A stretch of 64,000 nt of DNA from Roseomonas sp. KE0001 (GCF_016107285.1 NZ_RCVQ01000007.1:124001-188000); one strand, 5' to 3'; shown: positions 26,308-41,306, counted from the first letter of the stretch. A program made the numbers and translations. Notes: generated from the sequence alone by a model not told the origin.

Positions 26308-27246
26308 TCAGGCCAGGAGATGCAGCGAGAACAGGTCGCCGGCATCCGTCCAGATCGCCTCCGACCGCCATCCCGCCTCGCCCGCCAGCGCGATCATGTC
26401 CTCTGGCCGCCGCTTGTAGCTGCTCTCGGTGTGGATGGTCTCGCCCGCGCCGAAGGCGATCGGCACGCCCGCCACCGCCACCGACTGCGCCACCTGGCTC
26501 TCCAGATGCATCTCGATCCGGCTGTCCTCGACGTTCCAGATGGCCCGGTGGCGGAAATGCCCGGGCTGGAAGCTGGCGGCGGCCTCCCGGTTGAGGCGGT
26601 GCAGCAGGTTCAGGTTGAAGGCGGCCGTGACGCCCGCGGCGTCGTCATAGGCGGGGATGAGGATCTCGGGCGACTTCGGCAGATCGACACCGAGCAGGAA
26701 GCGCGCCCCCTCCCCCAGCGTGGCCCGCGCCGTTCGCAGGAAGCGCAGCGCCGCCTCGCGGTCGAGATTGCCGATGGTCGAGCCGGGGAAGAAGCCGAGC
26801 AGCGGCCGCGGCAGCGGCGGCAGGGCCAGCGGCTGCTGGAAGTCGCCCACGATCGGATGCAGCGCCAGCGCCGGGAAGCGGGACTGCATCGCCGCCACGG
26901 TGGCGGCCACCGCGCCCGCGGCGATGTCGAGCGGCACATAGGCGCGGGGCTGCTCCAGCGCCGCCAGCAGCAGCGCCGCCTTGGTCACCGATCCGGCGCC
27001 GTACTCGACCACCGCGGTGCCCGGCCCGATCCGTGCGCGCAGCTCCGGGCCGATGTCGCGCAGCAGGCCGAGCTCGGTGCGGGTGACGTAGTATTCCGGC
27101 AGGGTGGTGATGGCATCGAAGAGGCGGCAGCCTTCGGGGTCGTAGAGGAGATGCGGCGGCAGGGTCTTGCGGGGCGCTCGCAGCCCACGCAGCGCCACCT
27201 CGGCGGTGGCCGGATCGAAGCGCGTCTGGCTCGTCGGCATATCCAT
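26308..27246 (-). CDS. egtD: L-histidine N-alpha-methyltransferase (ergothioneine biosynthesis)
   Basis: SAM-dependent enzyme trimethylating histidine to hercynine, the first step to ergothioneine. 312 residues. KTLPPHLLYDPEGCRLFDAITTLPEYYVTRTE at the N-terminus, VEYGAGSVTKAALLL (SAM-binding loop), FFPGSTIGNLDREAA and LLGVDLPKSPEIL are all diagnostic. The C-terminal GAGETIHTESSYKR carries the histidine-contacting Glu and Ser. The ATG at 27246 has GGAGGG 8 bases upstream, better than the Met two codons later. It is 4 bases after the egtB stop. Confidence 0.96.
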   Translation of the reverse strand: MDMPTSQTRFDPATAEVALRGLRAPRKTLPPHLLYDPEGCRLFDAITTLPEYYVTRTELGLLRDIGPELRARIGPGTAVVEYGAGSVTKAALLLAALEQPRAYVPLDIAAGAVAATVAAMQSRFPALALHPIVGDFQQPLALPPLPRPLLGFFPGSTIGNLDREAALRFLRTARATLGEGARFLLGVDLPKSPEILIPAYDDAAGVTAAFNLNLLHRLNREAAASFQPGHFRHRAIWNVEDSRIEMHLESQVAQSVAVAGVPIAFGAGETIHTESSYKRRPEDMIALAGEAGWRSEAIWTDAGDLFSLHLLA

Positions 27247-27250
27247 CGGG

Positions 27251-28444
27251 CTAGCCCTCCTCTGCCAGGCGCAGGCCGGTGAACTGCCAGCGCCGGTCGG
27301 GATGGAAGAAGTTCCGGTAGGTGGGCCGCGCATGGCCGGGCGGTGTTGCCTGCGAGCCGCCCCGCAGCACCATGGTGTTGATCATGAACTTTCCATTGTA
27401 CTCGCCGACGGCCCCCTCCGGCGGGCGGAACCCCGGATAGGGACGGTAGGCGCTGCCGGTCCACTCCCAGACGAAGCGCCCCGCATCCTCCAGCAGGCCG
27501 CGCCGCGCCGCGCCCTCCCATTCCTGCTCGGTGGGCAGGCGCTTGCCGGCCCAGCGGGCGAAGGCATCCGCCTCGTACCAGCTCACGTGACGCACCGGCG
27601 CCAGCGGATCGAGCGGCCGCAGGCCGGCGGGGGTGAATTGCAGCCAGTGGCCGTCGTGGCGTTCCCAGTAGAGCGGCGCCTCCCAGCCCTGCTGCTGCGC
27701 CGCCGCCCATCCTTCCGACATCCAGAGCAGAGGCTTGCGGTATCCCCCCTCCGCCATGAAAGCGCACCATTCGGCGTTGCTGACGAGATGCGATGCGATA
27801 CGCGAGCCGTTGAGCAGCACGTCGTGGCACGGGCGCTCATTGTCGAAGGCGAAGCCCGTGTTCAGCGCCCCGATGCGGATGATCCCCGCCTCCAGCGGCC
27901 GCATGGCGGCGGCCTCGCGGGACAACGGCGCCGGCTCCCGCCAGTCCGGCGCCAGCGCGGGCCGCAGCGGATTGAAGGAGAAGGCGTGCAGCATGTCAGT
28001 GACCAGGAGCTCCTGGTGCTGCTGCTCGTGCTGCAGGCCGAGCTCCACCATCTCCAGAAGCTCCGGCGAGGGCTCGCGCGCCAGGAGGCGCTCCATCGCC
28101 GCGTCCACATGCGCCCGGTAGGCCGCGACGGCGCCGGTCGGCGGACGGGTCAGCAGGCCGCGCTGCGGGCGCGCATGCCGGGGACCGACCTGCTCGTAGT
28201 AGCTGTTGAAGAGGAAGGAGAACTGCCGGTCGAACACCGCGTAGCCCGGCAGGTGCGGCTGCAGCAGGAACTGCTCGAAGAACCAGGTGGTATGGGCCCG
28301 GTGCCACTTGGCTGGGCTCGCATCGGGCATGGACTGGACGCACTGGTCCTCGTCCGAGAGGCTGGCCGCGAGACGTTCGGTGTGGTCGCGGACCGCGCGC
28401 CAGCGCCGGTCGAGCGCGACGCCCTCCGCCTCGAGCGTCAACAT
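27251..28444 (-). CDS. egtB: Hercynine oxygenase / sulfoxide synthase EgtB
   Basis: Non-heme iron enzyme coupling hercynine to a thiol (gamma-glutamylcysteine or cysteine) with oxygen. 397 residues. DinB-like N-terminal domain with WHRAHTTWFFEQFLLQ and the iron motif QHEQQHQELL (HxxxHxE), and a C-terminal formylglycine-generating-enzyme-type domain (HVSWYEADAFARWAGKRLPTEQEWE, WEWTGSAYRPYPGF, VLRGGSQAT). The start is the ATG at 28444; GTG three codons earlier is an alternative, and neither has a strong ribosome binding site. With egtD it makes a complete two-gene core; egtE and egtC are not seen here. Confidence 0.95.
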   Translation of the reverse strand: MLTLEAEGVALDRRWRAVRDHTERLAASLSDEDQCVQSMPDASPAKWHRAHTTWFFEQFLLQPHLPGYAVFDRQFSFLFNSYYEQVGPRHARPQRGLLTRPPTGAVAAYRAHVDAAMERLLAREPSPELLEMVELGLQHEQQHQELLVTDMLHAFSFNPLRPALAPDWREPAPLSREAAAMRPLEAGIIRIGALNTGFAFDNERPCHDVLLNGSRIASHLVSNAEWCAFMAEGGYRKPLLWMSEGWAAAQQQGWEAPLYWERHDGHWLQFTPAGLRPLDPLAPVRHVSWYEADAFARWAGKRLPTEQEWEGAARRGLLEDAGRFVWEWTGSAYRPYPGFRPPEGAVGEYNGKFMINTMVLRGGSQATPPGHARPTYRNFFHPDRRWQFTGLRLAEEG

Positions 28445-28530
28445 GGCGGACACCGGCCGGATCGGGCCGGGACCGGTCCAGGGCTGGTCGACATTCCTTC
28501 CCCCCCCCCTCTTCTCGTGCTCCGGGGGCT

Positions 28531-28556
28531 AACGCAGCCCTTTCCGGGCGGTTTCC
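28531..28556 (-). promoter_or_regulatory. Candidate EcfG-like promoter for egtB-egtD
   Basis: On the minus strand GGAAA (28556-28552) is followed after 18 bases by GTT (28533-28531), with C just before it to give CGTT. One mismatch from the GGAAC-N16/17-CGTT general-stress consensus. About 87 bases before the egtB start. It is divergent from a similar element for the glucan/trehalose operon at 28586-28610. Confidence 0.35.
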
Positions 28557-28585
28557 AGGCCCTTGCGGCACGGCCCAAGCTTCAC

Positions 28586-28610
28586 GAAACTTGCATGCGA
28601 CCCTGACGTT
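28586..28610 (+). promoter_or_regulatory. Candidate EcfG-like promoter for the glucan/trehalose operon
   Basis: GAAAC (28586-28590) is followed after 17 bases by GTT (28608-28610), with C just before it, again one mismatch from GGAAC-N16/17-CGTT. It lies 27 bases before the ATG and 87 before an alternative TTG start of glgE. If this is the true promoter, the TTG start with its AGAGGA site becomes more likely. Confidence 0.4.
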
Positions 28611-28636
28611 GCCGCCTCGAGCCAGCGCCACTCCGG

Positions 28637-31600
28637 ATGCGGGCCGCGTGCCGCAACCCGGAGCCGGCCCCCAGAACCGGCAAAGAGGACCCGCCCTTGC
28701 CTGGAGCAGCTTTCCCCAAGGCCATCTACTACCTCAATCCGCTGGCCGCCGGCCCCCTGGAAGCATGGCCGGAGACGCTTGGGCGGATCGTCGATCTGGG
28801 CTTCGACAGCCTGGCCATCGCGCCCCCCTTCGAGCCCGGCGCGTCCGGCAACCTCTTTCTGACACGGGACCATGCCCGGCTGCATCCCGCCCTCGGCGGC
28901 GGCGAGGCCTTGCCGGCCCTGCGGCGCATGGCGGAGATGGCCGGCGTCCACAACCTCTCCCTGCTGCTCGACCTGGTCCCCGACCGCATGGCCGCCGAGG
29001 CCCCGGCGCTGCGCCAGGGCCTGGCGGCGGAGCGGCTGGAGGCCGGCGCGCCGCCCGATCCGCGCCGCGAGCCCGACATGCGGGGCGGCGCGCGGCTGCG
29101 CCCCTCCCCCGAGCTGGCGGGCTGGTGGCAGGACCGGCTGCGGGACTGGGCGGAGGCGGGTGTCGCCGGGTTCCGCTGTCTGCAGCCGGGCTGGGGAGGT
29201 GGCGCGTTCTGGCGATCGCTGATCGACACGCTGCGGCAATCGGCCCCGACGGCGGGCTTCATCGCCTGGACCCCCGGCCTGCCGGTGGGCGAGGTGGAGG
29301 GGCTGAAGGATCTCGGCTTCGACCTGACTGTCTCCTCCCTGCCGTGGTGGGACTTCCGCGCGGCCTGGTGGGGCGAGGAGGTTACGCGGCTGGCGCGGAT
29401 CGCGCCGTTGCTGACCATGCCCGAGGCGCCTTTCGCGCCCCGCATCGGCAGCCGCTTCGCCGATCGCCACGAGGCGGAGCTGGCGGCGCGGCGGGCCCTG
29501 GACTTCGCCGCCGGGGCGGGCAGCGCCTGGCTGATGCCGATGGGCTTCGAATGCGGCGACATCCATCATATGCGCCATGACGGCGGCGCGGCCCGGCATC
29601 TCGCCGAGCTGCTGGCCTCGCCCCGGATCGACCTGCGCGCCGCCGTGGCGGCCGCCAATGTGGAGAGGGCCCGCGAGCCGGCCGCCGCCACGCGGCTGCC
29701 GCCCGCCCTGCTCTCGGCGCCGGGCGCCCCCGTGGTGCTGCTGCGCCACGCCCCGCTGGCCGGCGATCCGCGGCCGGAACGCGCCCGGCAGGCCAGGCTC
29801 ATGGTGGTGGCCAATCCCTCCCTGCGCCAGCCGGCCCGGCTGGGGGCCGGCCAGCTGACGGGCGCGCTGCCCTGCCCCGGCCGTCTGCCGGAAGATGTCC
29901 TGAACGAGACCGGCCAGCTTGTCCTGGCCGCGGGAGAAGTCCGCTGCATGCCGATCCATGATGTCGCGCCGGTGCGTTTGCCGATCGGCGACAGCACGCA
30001 ATCCGCCCTGGCCGCGGCCGAGGCGCCGCGCATCGCCATCGAGAATGTCCTGCCGGCGGTGGATGGCGGGCGCTTCCCGGTCAAGCGCAGCGTGGGGCAG
30101 CCCGTCACGGTGACGGCCGATATCTTCACCGACGGACACGGCAAGCTCTCGGCCAGCCTGTTCTGGCGCGCGGCCGACGGGGCGGAGTGGCAGGAGGTGC
30201 CGCTGGTCCTGACGGTCAACGACGTCTGGACCGCGACATTCGTGCCGGACCGGGTCGGCCGCTATCTCTTCACGGTCGAGGCCTGGGTCGATCACTACGC
30301 CGCCTTCTCCGACGAGATCGGCAAGAAGCACGCCGCGGGCGTCGATGTCGCGCTGGAGCGGCGCGAGGGCATGGCGCTGCTCGAGGCGGCGCAGCCGCGC
30401 CTGCAGGGTGAGGCGGCGGAGGCTCTCGCGGCGCTCGCCGCGCGCATCGCCGCGGCGGAGGACGCCGAAGCGGTGACGCTCTTCACCGGCGCGGAGGCGC
30501 GGGCGCTGATGCACACGGCCGATCCGCGCGACCATCGCCTGCGCCACACGCCCGTGCCGCTCGACGCCGAGCGGCGGGCGGCGGGCTTCTCCTCCTGGTA
30601 CGAGATCTTCCCGCGTTCGCAGAGCGGCGACGCGACGCGCCACGGCACCTTCGACGACGTCATTCGCGCGCTGCCGCGCGTCCGCGACATGGGCTTCGAC
30701 GTCCTCTACTTCCCGCCGATCCATCCAATCGGGAAGAAGAACCGCAAGGGGCGCAACAACACGCTGACCCCCGGCCCGGACGATCCAGGCAGCCCCTATG
30801 CCATCGGCTCGGAGGAGGGAGGGCACGACGCGGTGCATCCCGAGCTCGGCACCCTGGAGGATTTCCGCCGCCTCAGGGCCGCGGCGGCCGAGCACGAGCT
30901 GGAGCTGGCGCTCGACTTCGCCATCCAGTGCTCGCCCGACCATCCCTGGCTGCGCGAGCATCCCGAGTGGTTCGAGTGGCGGCCGGACGGCTCGATCCGC
31001 TACGCCGAGAACCCGCCGAAGAAGTACGAGGACATCGTCAACGTCGATTTCTACAAGCCCGGCGCCATTCCCTCGCTGTGGATCACGCTGCGCGACGTCG
31101 TGCTGTTCTGGGTGGCGGAGGGCGTCAAGCTGTTCCGCGTCGACAACCCGCACACCAAGCCCCTGCCCTTCTGGGAGTGGATGATTGCCGAGGTGCGGTC
31201 GCGCGACCCCGAGGTGGTCTTCCTCTCCGAGGCCTTCACGCGCCCCAAGGTGATGTACCGCCTGGCCAAGGTCGGCTATTCGCAGTCCTACACCTACTTC
31301 ACTTGGCGCAACTCGGCCTGGGAGATGCGCCAGTACCTGGAGGAGCTGAACGAGGCGCCGCAGCGCGACTTCTTCCGCCCGCATTTCTTCGTCAACACGC
31401 CGGACATCAACCCGGTCTTCCTGCAGCATTCGGGCCGACCGGGGCATCTGATCCGCGCCGCGCTGGCGGCGACGCTTTCGGGACTGTGGGGTGTCTACAA
31501 CGGCTTCGAGCTCTGCGAGGCCCGGCCCGTGAAGCCCGGCAAGGAGGAATACCTCGACAGCGAGAAATACGAGATCAAGGTCTGGGACTACGACCGGCCG

Positions 31601-31966
31601 GGCAACATCACCGGCGAGATCACCGCCCTGAACCGCATCCGGCGCGCCAACCCGGCGCTGCAGACGCATCTCTGCGTGACCTTCCTGGCCTCGAATCACG
31701 AAGGCATCCTGTACTATGTGAAAGCGACGCCCGACCTTTCCAACGTGGTTCTCGTGGCGGTCTCGATGGACCCCCATCAGCCGTTGGAGAGCCATGTGGA
31801 ACTGCCGCAATGGGTGATGGGGCTGCCCTCGGGCGCGCCCCTGCTCGCCGAGAACCTGATGCAGGGCGGCAGCGAGGTCTGGAGCGGGACCCACCGCTTC
31901 CTCCGCCTCGACCCGCACGCCCTGCCCTTCGCCATCTGGCGCCTGAGCGCCGCCGACAAGGCCTGA
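28637..31966 (+). CDS. glgE: GlgE maltose-1-phosphate maltosyltransferase with fused inactive amylase-like domain
   Basis: Adds maltosyl units from maltose-1-phosphate to alpha-1,4-glucan. 1109 residues; the conventional GlgE (about 660) is the C-terminal part from residue about 455 (APRIAIENVLPAVDGGRFPVK; WYEIFPRSQSG; FDVLYFPPIHPIGKKNRKG; nucleophile Asp in GVKLFRVDNPHTKPLPFW; acid Glu in FLSEAFTRPK). Residues about 25-440 form an extra GH13-like barrel (AIYYLNPLAAGPLEAW, LSLLLDLVPDRMA, GVAGFRCLQPGW, AGFIAWTPGL) in which the His, nucleophile Asp and acid Glu of amylases are missing. A TTG at 28697 with AGAGGA seven bases upstream is a plausible alternative start. First gene of the operon. 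Confidence 0.93.
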   Translation: MRAACRNPEPAPRTGKEDPPLPGAAFPKAIYYLNPLAAGPLEAWPETLGRIVDLGFDSLAIAPPFEPGASGNLFLTRDHARLHPALGGGEALPALRRMAEMAGVHNLSLLLDLVPDRMAAEAPALRQGLAAERLEAGAPPDPRREPDMRGGARLRPSPELAGWWQDRLRDWAEAGVAGFRCLQPGWGGGAFWRSLIDTLRQSAPTAGFIAWTPGLPVGEVEGLKDLGFDLTVSSLPWWDFRAAWWGEEVTRLARIAPLLTMPEAPFAPRIGSRFADRHEAELAARRALDFAAGAGSAWLMPMGFECGDIHHMRHDGGAARHLAELLASPRIDLRAAVAAANVERAREPAAATRLPPALLSAPGAPVVLLRHAPLAGDPRPERARQARLMVVANPSLRQPARLGAGQLTGALPCPGRLPEDVLNETGQLVLAAGEVRCMPIHDVAPVRLPIGDSTQSALAAAEAPRIAIENVLPAVDGGRFPVKRSVGQPVTVTADIFTDGHGKLSASLFWRAADGAEWQEVPLVLTVNDVWTATFVPDRVGRYLFTVEAWVDHYAAFSDEIGKKHAAGVDVALERREGMALLEAAQPRLQGEAAEALAALAARIAAAEDAEAVTLFTGAEARALMHTADPRDHRLRHTPVPLDAERRAAGFSSWYEIFPRSQSGDATRHGTFDDVIRALPRVRDMGFDVLYFPPIHPIGKKNRKGRNNTLTPGPDDPGSPYAIGSEEGGHDAVHPELGTLEDFRRLRAAAAEHELELALDFAIQCSPDHPWLREHPEWFEWRPDGSIRYAENPPKKYEDIVNVDFYKPGAIPSLWITLRDVVLFWVAEGVKLFRVDNPHTKPLPFWEWMIAEVRSRDPEVVFLSEAFTRPKVMYRLAKVGYSQSYTYFTWRNSAWEMRQYLEELNEAPQRDFFRPHFFVNTPDINPVFLQHSGRPGHLIRAALAATLSGLWGVYNGFELCEARPVKPGKEEYLDSEKYEIKVWDYDRPGNITGEITALNRIRRANPALQTHLCVTFLASNHEGILYYVKATPDLSNVVLVAVSMDPHQPLESHVELPQWVMGLPSGAPLLAENLMQGGSEVWSGTHRFLRLDPHALPFAIWRLSAADKA

Positions 31967-31969
31967 TCC

Positions 31970-37418
<5,449 letters not shown>

Positions 37419-37419
37419 A

Positions 37420-39537
37420 TTGCCCCTGCTGCCGGACTGGTTGCTGCCCGGACGGCCTGATCCGCTGGGCGCGACCTGGGACGGGCTGGGCATCAACTTC
37501 GCGGTCTTCTCCGCCCATGCGACGCAGGTCGATCTCTGCGTCTTCGATGCCGCCGGGCGCCGCGAGGTCGCCCGGCTGCCGATGCCCGAATGCACCGACG
37601 AGGTGTTCCACGGCTATCTTCCCGAGGCGCGTCCGGGCCTGATCTACGGCTACCGCGCGCATGGCCCCTACCGCCCGCGCGAAGGCCATCGCTTCAACCC
37701 GCACAAGCTGCTGCTCGACCCCTACGGTAAGCAGATGGCCGGAACGCTGCGCTGGACCGACGCGCTTTTCGGCCACCGCATCGGCGCCCCGCGCGGCGAC
37801 CTGAGCTTCGACCGCCGCGATTCCGCCGCCGCCATGCCGAAATCCGTGGTGGTGGACGACACCTTCAACTGGGGCGACGACCGCCCGCCCCAGGTGCCCT
37901 GGGACCAGACCGTCATCTACGAGGCGCATCTGCGCGGCCTCACGGTGCAGCGCGACGACCTGCTGCCCCGCGAGCGCGGCACCTTCGCCGCCCTGGCCGA
38001 TCCGCGCATCATCGAACATCTGCAGCGCCTCGGCATCACCGCCGTCGAGCTGCTGCCGGTGCATGCCTTCCTGCAGGACCGCTTCCTGGTCGAGCGGCAG
38101 CTGCGCAACTACTGGGGCTATTCCACCCTCTCCTATTTCACGCCGGAGCCCGCCTATCTCTCGACCGGCGGCCTGGACGAGATCCGCGTCGCCATCCGCC
38201 GCCTGCACGCCGCCGGGATCGAGGTGATCCTCGATGTGGTCTACAACCACACCTGCGAGGCCGGCGAAACCGGCCCCACCCTCTCCTGGCGCGGTCTCGA
38301 CAATGCCAGCTACTACCGCCTGACGCCGGGCGACGAGCGACACCACATCGACGACACCGGCTGCGGCAATACCGTCAACCTCTCGCATCCGCGCGTGCTG
38401 CAGATGGTGATGGACAGTCTGCGCTACTGGGCCACCGCCTTCCGGGTGGATGGCTTCCGCTTCGACCTGGCCAGCACGCTGGGGCGCGAGACGGATGGCT
38501 TCGATGCCGGCTCCGGCTTCTTCGACGCCATCCGGCAGGACCCGGTGCTGTCGCGCCTGAAGCTGATCGCCGAGCCCTGGGACATCGGGCCGGGCGGCTA
38601 CCAGCTCGGCCGGAACCCTCCCGGCTTCTCGGAATGGAACGACCGCTTCCGCGACGGGCTGCGCCGCTTCTGGCGTGGCGATTCCGGGCTGCGACCCGAG
38701 CTGGCGGCGCGCCTCTCGGGCTCGGGCGAGCTGTTCGACCATCGCCGGCGGCGCCCCTGGGCCTCGGTCAACTTCGTCGCCGCGCATGACGGTTTCACCC
38801 TGCAGGATCTGGTCAGCTACACCGAGCGGCGCAACGAGGCGAATGGCGAGGAGAACCGCGACGGGCACGGCGCCAATTTCAGCGCCAACTGGGGCGTCGA
38901 GGGCCCGACCCACGATCCCGCCATCCTGGCGGGGCGCGAGCAGGTGAAGCGCGCCATGCTGCTCACCCTCTTCGCCGCGCATGGCACGCCGATGCTGCTC
39001 GCTGGCGACGAGTTCGGCCGCAGCCAGCAGGGGAACAACAACGCCTATTGCCAGGACAATCCGGTCTCCTGGCTGGACTGGTCGATGGCCGAGGCGCCGG
39101 CGGGCTCGGCCCTGCTCCGCTTCGTCGCCCGTGCCACCGCCCTGCGCCGCCGCCTCGCGACGCTGCGCAGCCCGGTCTTCCTGCACGGGCGCACCGAGCC
39201 ATGGCCCGGCATCGCCGACACGGCCTGGTTCGACGAGGCGGGCGATCCGCTGATGGAGGAGGACTGGCACGATGCCGAGGCGCGGCTGCTGGCGCTGCGC
39301 CGCGCCACTGCCGGCGGCGCGTCGGATCAGGTGGAGGTGACGCTGCTGCTGGTGAACGGCACGGCCGCGGCGCATCGCTTCCGCCTGCCGGAACCCGCCC
39401 TGGCCTGGTCCCTCGCTCTCGACAGCGCGCGCCCCGATGACGCGGAACAACCCATCGCCGGATCGGAAGTTACCGTCTCCGGCCGCTCCGTTCAGCTCCT
39501 GGTGGCCCTGCTCTCCACGAAGGATCGTCCCGCATGA
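37420..39537 (+). CDS. glgX: Glycogen debranching enzyme GlgX
   Basis: Isoamylase-type enzyme cutting alpha-1,6 branches, usually of short phosphorylase-limit chains. 705 residues. GATWDGLGINFAVFSAHA opens a CBM48-like domain. The barrel has VILDVVYNHTCEAGETGP, nucleophile Asp in FRVDGFRFDLASTLGR, acid Glu in LIAEPWDIGPGGYQLG, NFVAAHDGFTLQDL and AGDEFGRSQQGNNNAYCQDN, all GlgX signatures. The start is a TTG directly after the glgB stop, with GGAG about ten bases upstream, implying coupled and perhaps reduced translation. It overlaps treZ by ATGA. Confidence 0.95.
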   Translation: MPLLPDWLLPGRPDPLGATWDGLGINFAVFSAHATQVDLCVFDAAGRREVARLPMPECTDEVFHGYLPEARPGLIYGYRAHGPYRPREGHRFNPHKLLLDPYGKQMAGTLRWTDALFGHRIGAPRGDLSFDRRDSAAAMPKSVVVDDTFNWGDDRPPQVPWDQTVIYEAHLRGLTVQRDDLLPRERGTFAALADPRIIEHLQRLGITAVELLPVHAFLQDRFLVERQLRNYWGYSTLSYFTPEPAYLSTGGLDEIRVAIRRLHAAGIEVILDVVYNHTCEAGETGPTLSWRGLDNASYYRLTPGDERHHIDDTGCGNTVNLSHPRVLQMVMDSLRYWATAFRVDGFRFDLASTLGRETDGFDAGSGFFDAIRQDPVLSRLKLIAEPWDIGPGGYQLGRNPPGFSEWNDRFRDGLRRFWRGDSGLRPELAARLSGSGELFDHRRRRPWASVNFVAAHDGFTLQDLVSYTERRNEANGEENRDGHGANFSANWGVEGPTHDPAILAGREQVKRAMLLTLFAAHGTPMLLAGDEFGRSQQGNNNAYCQDNPVSWLDWSMAEAPAGSALLRFVARATALRRRLATLRSPVFLHGRTEPWPGIADTAWFDEAGDPLMEEDWHDAEARLLALRRATAGGASDQVEVTLLLVNGTAAAHRFRLPEPALAWSLALDSARPDDAEQPIAGSEVTVSGRSVQLLVALLSTKDRPA

Positions 39538-41306
39538 CTCAAGCCCGGCCCCTGGATTTCGCCTTCGGCCCGCTGCCCCGGCCGGATGGCGGCACGCGCT
39601 TCCGCCTCTGGGCGCCCGGCCAGCCGGGAGTCACGCTGGAATGCCGCGAGGGCCCCGCCGCCGGGACCCATCCGATGCGGAGCGAGCCTGACGGCTGGTG
39701 GAGCGTCACCCTGCCGGCACCCTCCGGCACGCGCTACCGCTTTCACCTGGGTAACGGCCCGACCGTGCCCGACCCCGCCTCGCAGGCGCAGGACGGTGAC
39801 GTGGATGGCTGGAGCGTCGTGGTCGACCATCACGCCTATCGCTGGCAGAACGATGGCTGGACGACGCATCCCTGGCCGCAGAGCGTCATCTACGAACTGC
39901 ATGCCGGCGCCATGGGCGGTTTCCGCGGCATCATGGCGGAGCTGCCGCGCCTCGCCGCGCTTGGCGTCAACACCATCGAGCTGATGCCGGTGAACGACTT
40001 CGCGGGCGCGCGCAACTGGGGCTATGACGGCGTGCTGCCCTATGCGCCGGACGAGGCCTACGGCACGCCGGACGACCTGAAGGCGCTGGTCGACGCCGCG
40101 CATGGCCACGGCCTCGCCGTGATGCTCGACGTGGTCTACAACCACTTCGGCCCCGCCGGGAACTACTGGCACAGCATCGCGCCGGATTTCTTCCGCAAGG
40201 ACAAGCCGACGCCCTGGGGCGACGCCATCGACTTCCGCGAGGCGCCGGTGCGCGACTTCTTCATCGAGAACGCCATCTTCTGGCTGACGCAGTACCGTTT
40301 CGACGGGCTGCGGCTGGATGCCGTCCATGCCATCCCCGACCCGTCCTTCCTGCCGGAGCTGTCGGAGCGCGTCCGCGCCGCCTGCGGCAGCCGCACGGTC
40401 TATCTGGTGCTGGAGAACGAGAACAACGATGCGAGCCTGCTCGAGACCAGCTTCGACGCGCAGTGGAACGACGACGCGCATCATTGCCTGCACGTCCTGC
40501 TGACCGGCGAGACCGACGCCTATTACGCCGACTACGCCGACCGTCCGGCCGGGAAGCTGCTGCGCGCGCTGACCGAGGGCTTCGTCTATCAGGGCGAGGT
40601 CTCGGCCAATCTCGGCCATGCGCGTGGCCAGAAGAGCGGCCATCTGCCGCCCTCGGCCTTCGTCAACGCGCTGCAGAACCATGACCAGGTCGGCAACCGC
40701 GCGATGGGCGAGCGGATCTACAGCCTGGCTTCCGGCGAGGCGACGCGCGCCGCCCTGCTCGTCCTGCTCATGTCCCCCGCCGTGCCGATGCTCTTCATGG
40801 GCGACGAATACGGCTCCCGCCGGCCCTTCCTCTTCTTCACCGGCTTCCCGGACCCCGATCTGGCCCAGGCGGTGCGCGAGGGGCGGCGCAAGGAATTCGC
40901 CAGGTTCGCGGCCTTCACCGATCCGGAGCGGCGCGAGCGCATTCCCGACCCCAACCACCCCGACACCTTCGCCGCCAGCCGCCCGGATGCGGCCGAGGCC
41001 GGGCAGCCGGAGCAGGCGGCGATGGCGGCGCATGTGTCGGGCCTGCTGAAGCTGCGCGCCGCGCGCCTGGCGCCGCGGCTCGCCGGGACCACGCTGCTGA
41101 ATGGCGCCATGCTGGGGGAGACCGGCCTGCGCGTGCAGTGGCGCCTGGGGGATGGCGCCGTGCTGACCCTGGCGGCGCAGCTCGGCCCGCGGGCGGTGGA
41201 ATGCCCGCCCGGCTCCGGTCCCCTGCTGGCGAGCAGCGGCGATGTGGCGGAGGGGCGCCTCGGCCCCTGGTCCGCCGCCGCGTGGCTCTCGGACCCCGCG
41301 CTGTGA
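39534..41306 (+). CDS. treZ: Malto-oligosyltrehalose trehalohydrolase
   Basis: Releases trehalose from maltooligosyl-trehalose made by TreY. 590 residues: N-terminal CBM48-like domain (FRLWAPGQPGVTLECREG), barrel with SVIYELHAGAMGGFRGI, VMLDVVYNHFGPAGNYW, nucleophile Asp in RFDGLRLDAVHAIPDPS, acid Glu in YLVLENENNDASLL, NALQNHDQVGNRAMGERI and LFMGDEYGSRRPFLFF. The GNYWHS segment and the NHDQ-GNRAMGER block distinguish TreZ from branching enzymes. Overlaps glgX (ATGA) and malQ (GTGA). Confidence 0.96.
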   Translation: MTQARPLDFAFGPLPRPDGGTRFRLWAPGQPGVTLECREGPAAGTHPMRSEPDGWWSVTLPAPSGTRYRFHLGNGPTVPDPASQAQDGDVDGWSVVVDHHAYRWQNDGWTTHPWPQSVIYELHAGAMGGFRGIMAELPRLAALGVNTIELMPVNDFAGARNWGYDGVLPYAPDEAYGTPDDLKALVDAAHGHGLAVMLDVVYNHFGPAGNYWHSIAPDFFRKDKPTPWGDAIDFREAPVRDFFIENAIFWLTQYRFDGLRLDAVHAIPDPSFLPELSERVRAACGSRTVYLVLENENNDASLLETSFDAQWNDDAHHCLHVLLTGETDAYYADYADRPAGKLLRALTEGFVYQGEVSANLGHARGQKSGHLPPSAFVNALQNHDQVGNRAMGERIYSLASGEATRAALLVLLMSPAVPMLFMGDEYGSRRPFLFFTGFPDPDLAQAVREGRRKEFARFAAFTDPERRERIPDPNHPDTFAASRPDAAEAGQPEQAAMAAHVSGLLKLRAARLAPRLAGTTLLNGAMLGETGLRVQWRLGDGAVLTLAAQLGPRAVECPPGSGPLLASSGDVAEGRLGPWSAAAWLSDPAL

